A stretch of DNA of 64,000 bases from Liolophura sinensis. Its lineage: Eukaryota; Mollusca; Polyplacophora; Chitonida; Chitonidae. Of the stretch, positions 11,573 through 23,129 are shown in pieces. Positions within the stretch are counted from its first letter, which is position 1. Every line of letters begins with the position of its first letter. The position numbers were made by a program, and so were the translations under genes. The notes beneath the pieces were generated by a model. It made no database searches, was not told where the DNA came from, and saw only the letters and a program-made list of their open reading frames with translations. Location: assembly GCF_032854445.1 (NCBI RefSeq), contig NC_088303.1:3789501-3853500 (forward strand). Direction: 5' to 3'.

Positions 11573-14442
11573 ATGGTAGCGGAACTGGTCACTGACAACC
11601 CATGGACTTTGACATTTTTACTCATAGCATTATTGTGTTTCTGGTCATCGATCCCGCGCAGGCCCAGTAATGTACCTCCAGGTCCACCGCCACTTCCGGT
11701 TATCGGCAATCTGATTCACTTCTTGTCAGATCCTCGCGAGAAATGGCGAGGGTTACATAAACGATACGGAGATATATACAGTCTTTATATGGGCCATTCC
11801 TTAACCGTGGTGCTTCACACACGTGACGTCATCAAAGAAGCCTTCGTTGATCATGCTGACGAAACGTCGGATCGCCCGGATGTTTTCGTTCTGAGAAAGC
11901 TAGGACAAAATAAAGGTAAGACTAGTACTACATATCAGATTTCCAACGTACTTTTATTTACATCTTTTGTCAAAACAAGAAAAACAAGCTTGTTAAAGCC
12001 TGTTTTTGCTCATTTGGACAGGCAATACATATATAATCTGTTACTGTGTGGTTAAACGTAGTCTTAACTTCGATTTCTGGGATATCTATAAGGTAGTAAG
12101 TTATTCTTTTAAACATTAGTAAGAAAAGTTACAGCATTATTGATTGATATTAAAAGTGGCCATGCTTCACCTTTTATTGTGACCAACGACAAACCACGCT
12201 ACAAACTTCTCCTTGGCTTAATTAACTCTTGATATTTTTATCTGAAGTGGCAAAAACTGTATTTTGCTCTGTTACATCTATAGGTTTAGCCAGTGCATCG
12301 GGTTTGGGGTGGAAGGAACATAGACTATTTACTCTAAAGACTCTGAAAGAGTTCGGCTTCGATAAATCTAGTCTGGAAAACAACATACTTGAGGAAATTT
12401 CAGAGCTTCTCGAACACATCGATGACGTTGCTGGACAAGCCTTTGATATGGCTCAAATGTTGCACACTGCAGTATCCAACGTGATATGTTCGGTTGTGTT
12501 TGGGACAAGGTTTGAGCATGATAATCCAGACTTTGTTAATTGTTTGGAGAAAATTAACGCCAATGGCAGATTGATCAACGCAACTGGAGTGCTTAATATC
12601 TTTCCCAGTTTGATTTTCTTTCCCAAAGACCCAACCAAGATTCATCAAGTCCTTTCCAACCAAAACGAAATCTACGCTTTTATTCGAAGTCAAATCTCGC
12701 AACATAAAAGGACACTGGATCGTGAAAAACCTCGTGATTTCATAGATGCGTACCTTATAAACTTCAAAGAAAAACAGAAGAGGAATCCAGATACCGCCTT
12801 TTCAGGTAGGAATATTGGTTTGTGGCTTTTAGAGAATAAATATTTGCAATATTTTGGGACTATTTATGTCTTTTTAAGGTACCGTTTTAACATACTCAGT
12901 TTATTTATTTATTTACTTATTTGATTGATGTTTTACGCCGTACTCATGCATATTTCGCTTATTCAACTGCGGCCAGCATTATGGTAACAGGCAACCGGAC
13001 AGAGCGCGGGGAAAATCCACGACAATCCGCGGGAAGCCTCTCCGGCATTAAGCTGGACTTCATCTAAAAGAGACTGCATTTATGCGGGGCTCCTGTGCAA
13101 CTGTGTTGCGCTAGCACGCTAATTACTTTCGCCCACCATACTCAATTTGGATTGAGTTTTCATAAACAGACTTTAAGATTTAGACAAGGGAAACATTAAT
13201 TCATTATCGCCCAAACATACAGCTGAATCAACATGCAGTAGATTCTTGGTTTGAATCGTACTAGGATTTTAATAATCCATAATGTTTCTTTGAACTTTTC
13301 ATTCAACCCATAGAAGAGCAGCTGACTCGTGTAGTTTCGGATCTGTTTGTGGCCGGATCGGAGACGACGGCATCTACTTTGCTGTGGCTGGTCTTGTACA
13401 TGGTAACGTACCCGGATGTTCAGGACAAAGTTCACAAGGAACTTGATGATGTTGTCAAAATGGAAACGCAGCCATTATTGCACCATAGACGAATGCTGCC
13501 ATTTCTTCAAGCTGTCATCTGTGAAACGCAGCGCTACGGGGACATTTTGCCTATTGGTGCCCCTCATGCCGCCAGTAAAGCATTCGAACTTCAGGGTTAT
13601 CACATCCCGCAGGGAGCAATCCTTTTACCGTTCCTCCACGGAGTTCATTTTCATCCTTCATGGGGTGACCCTGACGTTTTCAGACCTTCCCGATTTTTAG
13701 ACGGTGAGCTTCATGATCGGGAAATGTTGTTGCCGTTTTCTATAGGTGAGTCACATATTACCAACTGGTCCACGAATCATACGTGACATTTAATACAGCG
13801 TACGTGTTTTCACGAAATTGATAATGAAATGAAGATGATCAGTTTTAATTTGTAACCCACAAACTCTGAAATCAGTTATACCGAAGTACAGCCTAGACAT
13901 TCCTTCCGGGCATGAACTGCGAAGCAGGTTGTTTGTCAGGTAATGTGTCCCTTTCGGCTGTCTGTAAATGTACAGAATCTATACTGAATACGTCAAGAGT
14001 TTGTCTGTATTCTCAGTAACTGAAACCTACTAAATAATTTTACGGTTACATGGTTCATTGCTGATTTTTTCCCCTCTATTGCACCTAATGAATTCGATTG
14101 AGGTAAAATATATATAGAATTATTGATTACAATTAGTGACCACGAATACATTTTCAATGGCTTAACGGTAAAACTGCTACGGGTTTGAAACTCAAACTCT
14201 CCGAGCCTAATTTCAGGATTCTTGCTTTGTTTTTGACAACGTCAGGGCGACGGTCTTGTATCGGAGAGCATTTGGCCAAGACGGAACTGTTTTTGTTCGC
14301 AGCCGCCATTTTGAAGCGTTACAGATTTACCCTACCTGCCGGGGATTCCCCACCTAGCCTGACGGCTCCAATAGGCCACACTGTGTCCCCGCTAGCCTTC
14401 CGAGTTTGTGCACACAGAAGGATATCAGAGGTTGTGAGCTAA
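11573..14442 (+). CDS. cytochrome P450, CYP2 type, four exons, 497 aa
   Basis: Exons 11573-11915, 12284-12805, 13314-13745 and 14246-14442 join in frame to 497 codons, the usual length for microsomal CYP2-clan enzymes (heme monooxygenases using O2 and NADPH-P450 reductase at the ER membrane). Seen: N-terminal anchor about residues 11-26; proline hinge PPGPPPLPVIGN (35-46); helix C WKEHR (124-128); I-helix AGSETT (302-307); K-helix ETQR (359-362); FRPSRF (411-416); heme motif FSIGRRSCIG (430-439) with Cys437 as thiolate ligand. All introns are GT-AG and all are phase 1. The start has G at -3 and +4. Nothing essential is missing, so the gene looks functional. Substrate cannot be read from sequence: clan 2 members act on xenobiotics, fatty acids or steroids. 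Intron 2 holds a SINE. Confidence 0.95.
12900..13122 (-). mobile_element. SINE A in P450 intron 2
   Basis: An inverted, diverged copy: (TTTA)n, TTTTACGCCGTACTCA, GCGGCCAGCATTATGG, then a degraded tRNA-like head ending near TTGCGCTAGCACGC. It lies between exons 2 and 3 and does not touch the splice sites. Confidence 0.88.
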
Positions 14443-14734
14443 CATACTATCCACTTGGGACACCTGATGCTCTTGTGTCTACACTCGTGGGCCACATTTT
14501 GCTGTAGGCCAAATTTGGTCACCACAACTATTTATTTCAATCCGTAGTCCAAAATAAGTGGCCTGAGGTTCAAAAGGCAGTTCATAAGGCAGTTCAAATT
14601 GGTGTTGTCTAACGTTTATTGTGGTAAGGTATCTAAAATGACTTCGTGCCTAATGACTTAAAACTGACTTCTGAATGTAGTCAAATGCTGCCTCTTCTCT
14701 CAGGCGAGCATGTCTCTACCATTATTTTTACCCC

Positions 14735-15004
14735 GGGGCCTCCGTGGCTCAGTCGGTTAGCGCGCTAGAGCAGCGTAATGACCCAGAAGTCTCTCACCAA
14801 TGCGGTCGCTGTGAGTTCAAGTCCAGCTCATGCTGGCTTCCTCTCCGGTCGTACGTGGGAAGGTCTGTCAGCAACCTGGGGATGGTCGTGGGTTTCTCTT
14901 GGGCTCTGCCCGGTTTCCTCCCACCATAATGCTGGCCGCCGTCGTATAAGTGAAATATTCTTGAGTACGGCGTAAAACACCAATCAAATAAATAAATCAA
15001 ATAA
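14735..15004 (+). mobile_element. SINE A, full length, 14-bp perfect TSD
   Basis: Begins GGGGCCTCCGTGGCTCAGTC and keeps a tRNA-like head: A-box region GGCTCAGTCGGTTAGCGC and B-box region GAGTTCAAGTCCAG. A conserved core and the 3' end GGCGTAAAACACCAATC plus AAATAAATAAATC follow. The same 14-bp sequence ATTATTTTTACCCC flanks both sides (14721-14734, 15005-15018), as expected after LINE-machinery insertion. The perfect duplication marks it as fairly young; the other copies in the window were compared with it. It ends about 0.3 kb after the P450 stop and offers AATAAA motifs. Confidence 0.95.
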
Positions 15005-15018
15005 ATTATTTTTACCCC

Positions 15019-16160
15019 TGTATTAGCTTAAAACGTCTTCCATATACCAGTAGAGATGTTTTGTTAAGTGATGTGTGGGAAAACGCCTCGTATGATTTTT
15101 GACACAAAACCTCCATTTCTGATGACGGGTCGTGTGATGATCTCCGTATTGGTGTTTAAATCGGCCTGTTTGGAATCCCGGTGTAGACGCACTGAAACAA
15201 GTAAAGCTTTTGTCATAAAATCTAATCGAGATTTGTGGGAGGGCGGTTACCTCCCTTCACAAGCCTTTGCTACGCTAGACCTGCCTGTGAAGAGGAAATG
15301 TCAACTTTGTATCCACGAAATTAAATTTATGGAAAAAATGACTAGTATAATTTTATAAATGGCCAACTAAAGTGGATATATAATACTCAGTGTGATATAC
15401 ATGTACATGAATGAAGTGTAGCTGTCGGAAAGTGGCATGGAAATTGAAAATGGAACAAAAATTAGGCGACATGAAACATGAGAAAAAACCGTAATCAGCC
15501 TTTTTGTGAGCAAAGTGTAGACCACACAGTCACATGTATATATCGGGAAGCGAAACAGAGAGGTTTTTTTTTTCCAGAAAACAGACAATTGGTTGTACAG
15601 GATGTGTGATACTGTCTTTAAGCTACTGTGTACGGGTAATACATGGTATGCATTTTTTGGCAAATATGCATATCCACATAATTTTGTATACCGCCAGTAC
15701 ACATATCGTTGATGTTTGTGATATTGGTGATGTGCAAATTTGCACACAGTCGTTTTTTAAAGCGTAGTTCAGGTTTCTGATGTCAAGTCCCAATACGCCG
15801 ACTGTACGTATATGTCTGTTACAGCCTTTCAGTTTTGGACCCAGTTGTATTGAGGAAACAAAACATGGGTTGTACATGACTTTACATTGAAATGTGAAAT
15901 TTTAAGCATGAAAATATATCTACGTTCTTGTTGTCTTCTCTTCTTTACTCGTATGGTGTTTTAACCGGTTTTCAGCATTAGTAAGTTTTGCTTGAAAACT
16001 ACTGTGATCACTTATTTTATCATTGTTTTTATATAAAATTCACGAATCTGAATATTTTTGTAAATTGATAGATTTTAAAAGTTTGAAATCGTGTTACACT
16101 GTAATATATCAAATCGAATTTGAAGAACATGAGTGTAATATAATAATGATCACTAATGAT
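15019..16160. other. gene-free stretch between P450 and receptor
   Basis: Open frames here (e.g. 15068-15358 plus, 15367-15747 minus) are short, without splice context or recognisable motifs. I do not support any as a gene. Confidence 0.4.
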
Positions 16161-16164
16161 TGCG

Positions 16165-16385
16165 GGCCCAACCTAATGCCGAGTTATACCAAAGATTTTA
16201 AACACGGTTGCTGCCTCCCTTGGCGCTCAGCGCTGAGAGGTTAGAGCAAGGAAACAGGACTTGTTCACATGGTATCAGTATAATGTGACTGGGTAGGGTG
16301 TCATACCTGGTGTCTTCGGCGTGATACATCAGTGACGGGAGCACTTGCGGAACACTGCCACAAGAACACAAGTTTATGTGCACGC
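16165..16385 (+). mobile_element. SINE B fragment
   Basis: Shares CTTGGCGCTCAGC, GAGAGGTTAGA, GTATCAGTATAATGTGACTG and GGTGTCTTCGG.. in order with the element at 21935-22870, but is not interrupted. It therefore shows the uninterrupted middle of SINE B. The tRNA-like head is degraded. Confidence 0.75.
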
Positions 16386-17095
16386 ACTTATTGACTCCTC
16401 GACGTCATAGGAATCTTAAACGTAAAACCTCAAACACACATACCAAATCTGGTTGCAATTTTTTTCATTCATATCATAGCGTAAACGAGGACATAGTTTT
16501 CTTTTTTCTTCAACCTTTATTGACAATTGTTTGTTTGTAAATCTAATATGTTGTTATCTATCCTTATCTGTTGGTGATACCCACACAGCAATGTAGAGTG
16601 CAAAATGCAGAGACCCTGGCTCTGTTGTGGAGGGAGTACGGAGGGAAATAAAGAATTGTCTTTGCTCATGTCACCATGTATGGAGATCTCTACCTTCTCT
16701 GCGTGGACTTATATAACTCCCATTCAATATTCACTGACGATTAATTCCTTGTTAACATTTTCTTAGCTAAGGCGTTTACCTTTTCTGTGAATAATATTTC
16801 TTAAGACTGATTCAACTCTGTACTTTATCTTTCTTTTAATACATTTGTAAGGCCGTTGCCAAAAATTTTCTCATATATGACTAAGGTCTGCATGCATGGT
16901 GTGTGCATAGATGGAGGAAACTAACTGTAGTCTTTTATAAGATTTGTTCACATGCAACGAGAGCTGGATTCGAGCCCGCGACCTCATTGGCAGGGCCCAT
17001 TGTAGGACTAGAATTGCTCCCTCAGTACACGAATTTTGATGTTGAAGCAAACCAAGCAAACTAACCTCCTTTAGCACACAATGACTAAACTAGGG
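16386..17095. other. gene-free stretch with a tRNA-like fragment
   Basis: At about 16960-17030 the minus strand carries GGGCTCGAATCCAGCTC, a B-box-like sequence, in a context suggesting an old SINE head. It does not fold into a convincing tRNA. Nothing else recognised. Confidence 0.35.
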
Positions 17096-17279
17096 ACCTT
17101 TCACTAATGCGGTCTCTGTGAGTTCCAGTCCAGCTCACGGTGGGTTTATCTCCAGCCGTTCGTGGGAATGTCTTCAAGCAACATGTGGTTGGTCGTAGAC
17201 TTTCTTTAGAATCATTCCCGTTTCCTCCACCATAATAAACATCTTGAGTACGGTGTAAAACACCAATCAAATAAATCCA
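17096..17279 (+). mobile_element. SINE A remnant without head
   Basis: CACTAATGCGGTCTCTGTGA, CCAGCTCACG, CGTGGGAATGTCTTCA and GGTGTAAAACACCAATCAAA occur in SINE A order with scattered changes; the tRNA head is missing. Confidence 0.85.
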
Positions 17280-17448
17280 ACAAATCCCACCATAATAATA
17301 AGCTGACCGCAATCGCTTAATTGAAATACTTTTGAATGAACCACCAATGAAATAGGCTTAAGTAAATAAATAAAAAAATAAATGGAAGACGTCATTGAAT
17401 TGCAACGTCTGAATTGATCATAAATATGTATATAATGCTAATACAGTT

Positions 17449-17454
17449 TTTATT
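17449..17454 (-). other. candidate poly(A) signal of the receptor gene
   Basis: AATAAA on the minus strand about 220 bp past the receptor stop codon at 17673. No closer canonical hexamer was noticed. Confidence 0.4.
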
Positions 17455-17672
17455 TGGGTATACTGCTACATGTTATATTTATGTTATTCGACTGTGCGAG
17501 AAACGTCCGTTTTAGCAGCGACTGTATATAGAGAAGGGCGAACTCTGGTCCCTCGTCAAATGACCATACGTAAACATGCGTCCATTTAGCAACCGTCAGA
17601 GGTTATAGCAAGTATAGGATAGTTGGGGGTGGTGGCTATGCTCATGCACCTGTACGTTTGACAATAACTGGG

Positions 17673-20600
17673 TTATATTGGACTCATCGGCGATGTCGGC
17701 ATTCCGGATGTAGCCGACAGTGAGAGGTTTGTCGTGTCTTTGGCTTCCTCGTCAGTGTGATTTCCCTTGCTTGATATCCTCACTCTGGATACATTCCCGC
17801 GATGTCTCCACAGTTCTAGTGTGCGCTTTCTGCAGACCTGGCTGACGAAGATCAGCACACCTATACCGCCATTAAGGACGGTGAAGACATACCACAAGTA
17901 AGGTTCATCGACAACGTTGGCTACGAAACCCACAATCCACGTGAAGCCCAGTATAAGCGACATCTTAATAAAGACAGAATTGTGGGTAGAGTTGGAACGG
18001 TGGGCATTCATGTCGAAATCAGACATGCGTCGAATGACGTGAACGGCGCGCGCGAAAAAATAAGTATTGGTAAAAAGAACAATGGAAACTGGAGTAACAA
18101 AGGCGAGGCCTATGTCGATGGGTCGTGACAAGAAGCAGGCAACTTCACCGTAACCAATGTCTCTGGATTCGGACAGTAACGCACGGGCCATGAGGTACGA
18201 CCCCACAACAAGAGCTGGAACCCCAAATGCATACATTACGTATAAGTAAAACTTTTTGTTGGTATACACAATAGCTTTCTTTAGAGGGTTAGTAAATACG
18301 GTGTACATATGGTAGGCCGCTACGTTTTTCCACCCAAAGACCACAAGCCAGGCATAATGTGCGGCTATCCCGAAGATTCTACACGGCCAGAATAGAGGAC
18401 GAACGTAGCCGATGACAAAATAGATTAGCTGCGACACAAATAATGAGGCCACCAGTGTTACACTTATCCTCCCTGGTACGGAGGCCTGAGTGTTCGTGAC
18501 TAGTGAAACGGTAAACGTGATTGACAGACACAGCAAGGAAACAGCCATGCTGAAGAAAGTGAGCACTCTCTCTGTATAATCCTCAGACGGCCCGCGGACT
18601 GGCTCTGGCTGAGGATGGTACCGGTAAGTCCCCGAATAATTGACGCACACACGCACATTACCGTTAACCCTGCTGTAGTCCGCCGTACCGAGCGTGACTT
18701 GCAAACCGTGCACGCTAATCTCTCCCGTGCTGGTGTTGGTTGTGTATTCTGATGTGTCAAGCTCAATTTGCTTGCAGCGAGTGAGTTTGTTCAAGGCAAT
18801 CAAAGACTGACGTCTGTACGTTGAAGCCAAATGCTTGGCAATTGGACTTAGCGGGGGAGATGTAAAGTTGTACCCAGAACACGTGAGGTTGTGAGGGTAG
18901 ACGAAATCAGATGCGAGCACATTCGGCGTCCAAGTGCTACCGTCAGCGTGCCTCCAGTGCAGGTTTAACAGCTGCAGAAGGCGAGTCTCTATTTCACGCT
19001 GAGTCATAATGCCTTCTGCAAACAGTGCCACAAGCTCCACCAGCATATAATGAACATACAGCTGGCCACTTTCCTGATCACCTACTTCATAACAGGTCTT
19101 CATTTTAAACTCCATTGACGATGTTTTCAGCAAAAACTTGTTCAACTCGATGAGTACTCTTAGCAAGTGTGCCCCGAAAAGCGAATCAAGGTCATTCAAC
19201 ATGTGTGGAATTTTTTCTGGCCACACGACGTAGTTGACCTTGTAGCGAAGACTGTCTGTTGTGTTGTATATGTCCACACAAGAATGGTCCAGGAGAAGCC
19301 GACCTCTGGAGCAGAACAGCTGTCGGCAAACACGCTGTATCAAAAGAAATTAAGAATTTATAAACTGATCAAAGTATTTAACTCTTCAAAATGTTTATTG
19401 CTATTTCTTTTCTTACACATGTCACGCTTTTTTTAAATATTTACTGCTAAAATGTTTACTTTACCACGCTTTACCAGTTTCGCTTAATTTAGAGTAATAA
19501 TAATAACAAATTCACCTAGCGTGGTCATTTGCTGTCTTTAGTTTTACCAGTGAAGCAAATCTTTATCATCGTCATGATACTAAAAGCGGATAACCTACTT
19601 TTGTTTCGTCAAAAACCTCATTTTGTTCACATTCCATCATCCTGCTGGAATTCAGCACTTGCTTTTCTCCTGTGGGACGCAAATTGAAAATAAACGAAAA
19701 CGCCAGGGTTCCCGCCCCCAGCTCGCGAGGATCGGTTGGCTTCTGTGGACACCTAAAACGGGGTTCCTCGTTAAAGATGTCCAAGGCCGAGTTAACTTTG
19801 AAGCCATTGCAGAAAGCACAAAATATATTCCTGTACCATGTTCTTTCGATGAAGATTTCACTTTTGTACATGCTACACGCCTTCACAATGTCTTCGGAGT
19901 AGTCATCCCAAGAACCCGTCTCATTGCAAGATCTTACAGTCCTCAGAGAACCATTGCATGGAGTGACAGATGCGTCTACTGGAGGTACAGATGTCAATGC
20001 ACAACTGTAGTCATTGACAATTAGATTTAGGAGAGCTTCAATGGATTGTACATTCGACATGTCCTTATAACGAGTACAGGTAACTCCCGGTTTCCACTCC
20101 AGGACATTCTGGTTATCCTTGTGACATTCAGCACAATAAATATTCATGTAGTTTGCCTGCGTGACTCGGCTATACACGGGAAAGTAACGCCCAATGTTTT
20201 CGGCACGAAAACTCATGCTTTCGCAGAGTTTCCTCACAGAATCATTCCGATATGACCGAGGACAGGTATCAACAAAAAAGTACCAATCCTCCTTAATGAC
20301 GTCTCGGTTAGGTTTGGGCGTGGCGGTCCGACAGGAACGATATTCTTGCAGCGATTTCCGAAGGGGTGGTTTATTTAGTTGCGATATAGCCATGTCTAAA
20401 CAACAGTCTCTGTGACTGGTACAACTATCACACGAGCAACGGTAGCACCAGTACGGCGAGCAATCAAAAGGATGGACTGTAATGTCACGGGAACCACACA
20501 CCGATTCGTCTCTTGGACAGAACATTGTTTCAAAGAATTCCAACTTTTCGCGGAATGTCATGGTAAGTGGAATGTTAATGGAAACATTTGAGAATGAATT

Positions 20601-20933
20601 GTTCTCATCGCCTTTCATATCTGACCTGATTTTTCTGGATGACTGTTTCACAGTGAATTGGTTATGCTCCCCAAACTCACTGCTTCTCGTTTCATTGTCA
20701 TCTGTTACCTTTGACACAACTGTACGGGCAGAAGGGCACGGGCATGTCCCAGGTTCTCCGTCGCTCAGATTGTTTTCTCTCTTATTCTGCGCACTCTCAG
20801 GAGGCCCAACGAGGTCGCGGGCACCATCACCCTTTGTGGCTAAGTCTCCCAAAGTTGGCAAAAAGGGCATACAAATAAGACCCCACGTAAGCCACCAAAC
20901 AGAACCAAATCTGTTAATACTTCCTCGCCGCAT
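17673..20933 (-). CDS. class B / methuselah-like 7TM receptor, two exons, about 998 aa
   Basis: Exon 1 is 20933-19599 and exon 2 is 19334-17673; both edges are phase 0 (donor AAA|GTAGGT, acceptor TTGATACAG). I chose the ATG at 20933 because it opens a basic-plus-hydrophobic signal peptide (MRRGSINRF, then WWLTWGLICMPFLP) and has A at -3; the frame is open 31 codons further upstream. The ectodomain is about 700 residues with many N-glycosylation sites. A cysteine cluster at about 139-181 (CYRCSCDSC, then DCCLD) resembles a somatomedin-B domain. Seven hydrophobic segments run from about 700 to 945; the sixth contains MSLILGFTWIVGF, typical of adhesion/methuselah receptors. No GPS autoproteolysis motif precedes TM1. 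The tail is short and Ser/Thr-rich. It is probably a G-protein-coupled surface receptor of unknown ligand. An extra non-coding 5' exon is possible. Confidence 0.86.
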
Positions 20934-21934
20934 TGTGAGCTGGAATTGTCTGCTCGCTAGCTCTAGTGAGCAAGGCTTTAATACATATCCACTCATTGTT
21001 GACAATAACATATATCTGTATATCATGTGTCAATGCACAGGGTCAGATCGTCTCAAGATCATGCCCATTCTCTCAGGTAATGTACACTATAAGTCCAGAT
21101 TCCGTCATTTGATTTGAAACTTGCTTTGGGTAGATATTGCTAAAATATGATACGCTTATGGAAAGTCAGATAAAGGAGCTTTCTGGACATTTTGAAACTT
21201 TATGAATTGCCATCGTATCAACTCGCAGAAGCTCATTACCTTAAGACGTCTGAGGCATCTACATAGTTATTGTATTTCAGCCTTTCTTATGTTTCTTGTT
21301 CTCTATCCATTTGTCTGCCTGTACCAAAGGCTATTCCAAACAACCACAATTCACTGTATCATTTTATTGCATTGTCTGATTCTATTAACCTGTCAGACAG
21401 ATAAGAGAGAGCTTTGGTTTGGTGACTTTTTGCAATATATGAACGTTAACTACGACGTTCACGAAATCTCAGGGTCATGTCCGACATTCGTTTACTGTAC
21501 CACTCGTAGACCATGAAGGGTCGCTCAGAACTGATAATTACCGATTTCCAAAACAGTATAAAACACCAGTTTCCAAAGCAATATGCATAGAAAAGAAATA
21601 AATAAATTGTAAATAATTAAAGCTTGTAACACGCAAGAGAGGAGCAGACATCAGTTCTTCATTATGCAGGGAACACGAAAGACTCACTAATATAATAAGC
21701 GTGTTTCCAGTATCGAGAAACTTGCCAAGAGATACTTCAGGAAAGGCCACTCTAAAATGTTCTTTGTTTACATTCCTTCTGGCGCCTTCGTTACATACAT
21801 TCCTCTTACAAGGCGACAGTCGAGATTATGGACAAAGGGCTAAACCAGCAAGCATTAGCTGTTTTACAAAGCGGTCCTGACTTGTTCTTGCATTAACGTC
21901 CATGACAACACATACGGATGTCACACCTGTGACC
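20934..21934. other. gene-free upstream region of the receptor
   Basis: Short open frames only; no promoter element I would name and no recognised repeat. Confidence 0.35.
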
Positions 21935-21961
21935 AACGCTTTGGTGGCCTAATGGTAAGAG

Positions 21962-22323
21962 TGAGTGAGTAAGTGCTTAGGGTTTAACGTCGTACTTAAC
22001 AATTTTTCGTTCATGTGACGACGAAGGAATCCTTAAAATGTATGCAATGTGCCTCCTTGTTGCAGGACGGATTTCCACCACTGTTTTATCTAGTGCTGCT
22101 TCACTGAGACACCTTACCGAAGGCAAGTAAGCCGCAGCGCCCGAGCCATTATACTGATACCGGGCCAACCAATCGTATCCCCTTCATGCTGAGCGCAGTC
22201 ACACCTTAGACCTTAAAACTTCCTCTTTTAAGGTGTTAGATGTGACTGGACCCAGGATTGACCCTGGATCTACCGCTCCCTAAGAGGATGCTCTACCAAC
22301 TGTGTTAGCCGAGCCGGTCTTTT
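21962..22323 (-). mobile_element. SINE C inserted in the head of SINE B
   Basis: Read on the minus strand it starts with a tRNA-like head (GGCTAACACAGTTGGTAGAG and B-box-like GGGTCAATCC) and ends in GTTAAACCCTAAGCACTTAC followed by TCAC repeats. It is flanked by ATGGTAAGAG (21952-21961) and ATGGTTAGAG (22324-22333), a 10-bp duplication with one mismatch. Confidence 0.85.
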
Positions 22324-22472
22324 ATGGTTAGAGCGTCTGTTTCAAATTGGGAGAACCGTGATCAAACCTGGCTAGGGTCAGACCAAAAACTTCGCCTCGC
22401 TTGGCGCTCAGCATTGAGAGGTTAGATAAAGAACACAGGAGTTGTTGGTCCGGTGTCAGTATAATGTGACTT

Positions 22473-22705
22473 ATTTATTTATTTATTTGATCGGTGTTTT
22501 ACGCCGTACTCAAGAGTATTTCACTTATATGAAGGGGGCCAGCATTATGGTGGGAGGAAACCGGGCGGAGCCCGGAGGAAACTCACGACCATCCCCAGGT
22601 TGCTGAGAGATCTTCCCACTTACAACCGGAGAGGAAGCCAGCATGAGCTAGACTTGAACACACAGCGACCGCATTGGTGAGAGGCTCCTGTGCCATTATG
22701 CTGCG
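22473..22705 (-). mobile_element. SINE A inserted in the body of SINE B
   Basis: An inverted copy from (TTTA)n through TTTTACGCCGTACTCAAGAG to GTGCCATTATGCTGCG, lacking the first part of the tRNA head. It is flanked by ATAATGTGACTT (22461-22472) and ATAATGGGACTT (22706-22717), a 12-bp duplication with one mismatch. Confidence 0.92.
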
Positions 22706-22870
22706 ATAATGGGACTTGATGGGGTGTCATGTCAGGTGTCTTCGGTATGATGCTTCAGTGGCGGGGGCACTTTGGCGGCATGGACTCGCCCCAACACAAG
22801 AGGCTCACAAGCATTCATTTAAGGCCAGCTTGAGGTAAAAGGCAACAAACCTAGGGCTCTTTCGTGTGGG

Positions 22871-23129
22871 CCCAGTGAACTGAATAACGATATGGTTTTA
22901 TTTTTATGCGGTCTATACACTTAATAGTGCTCCCTGCGACAGTATACTCTGTATTTCATCTATTTGACACCGTTCCTAGTAATGCTCCAGGTAAATAATT
23001 ATTTTAAAAAGTGTTTTTAAGGTTATTGTACAAGAGCTGTGTTCTATGTGTTATTTCGAATTTTGACTGATTCGAACGTCTGCTCTCGAGCATACATTGT
23101 TAAGGATTGGGAATCAGAACTGAAGCAGT
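22871..23129. other. short gene-free stretch
   Basis: No recognised feature before the segmental array begins. Confidence 0.3.

Larger units (their letters stand above)
21935..22870 (+). mobile_element. SINE B, split by two later SINEs
   Basis: The tRNA-like head begins TTTGGTGGCCTAATGGT, is broken by SINE C, and resumes ATGGTTAGAGCGTCTG ... GGGAGAACCGTGATCAAACC. The body has CTTGGCGCTCAGC and GTGTCAGTATAATGTGACT, then is broken by SINE A, and resumes GGGGTGTCATGTCAGGTGTC. Comparison with the fragment at 16165-16385 shows the two halves are contiguous in an uninterrupted copy. The boundaries of the outer element are approximate. Confidence 0.82.

Noticed and set aside
14735-14830. tRNA gene
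   Set aside because: A- and B-box sequences are present, but they are the head of a dispersed SINE; the acceptor stem does not pair and the same head recurs at other SINE copies.
20482-21117. 211-codon plus-strand frame
   Set aside because: Antisense shadow of receptor exon 1, which has signal peptide, cysteine pattern and splice support on the minus strand.
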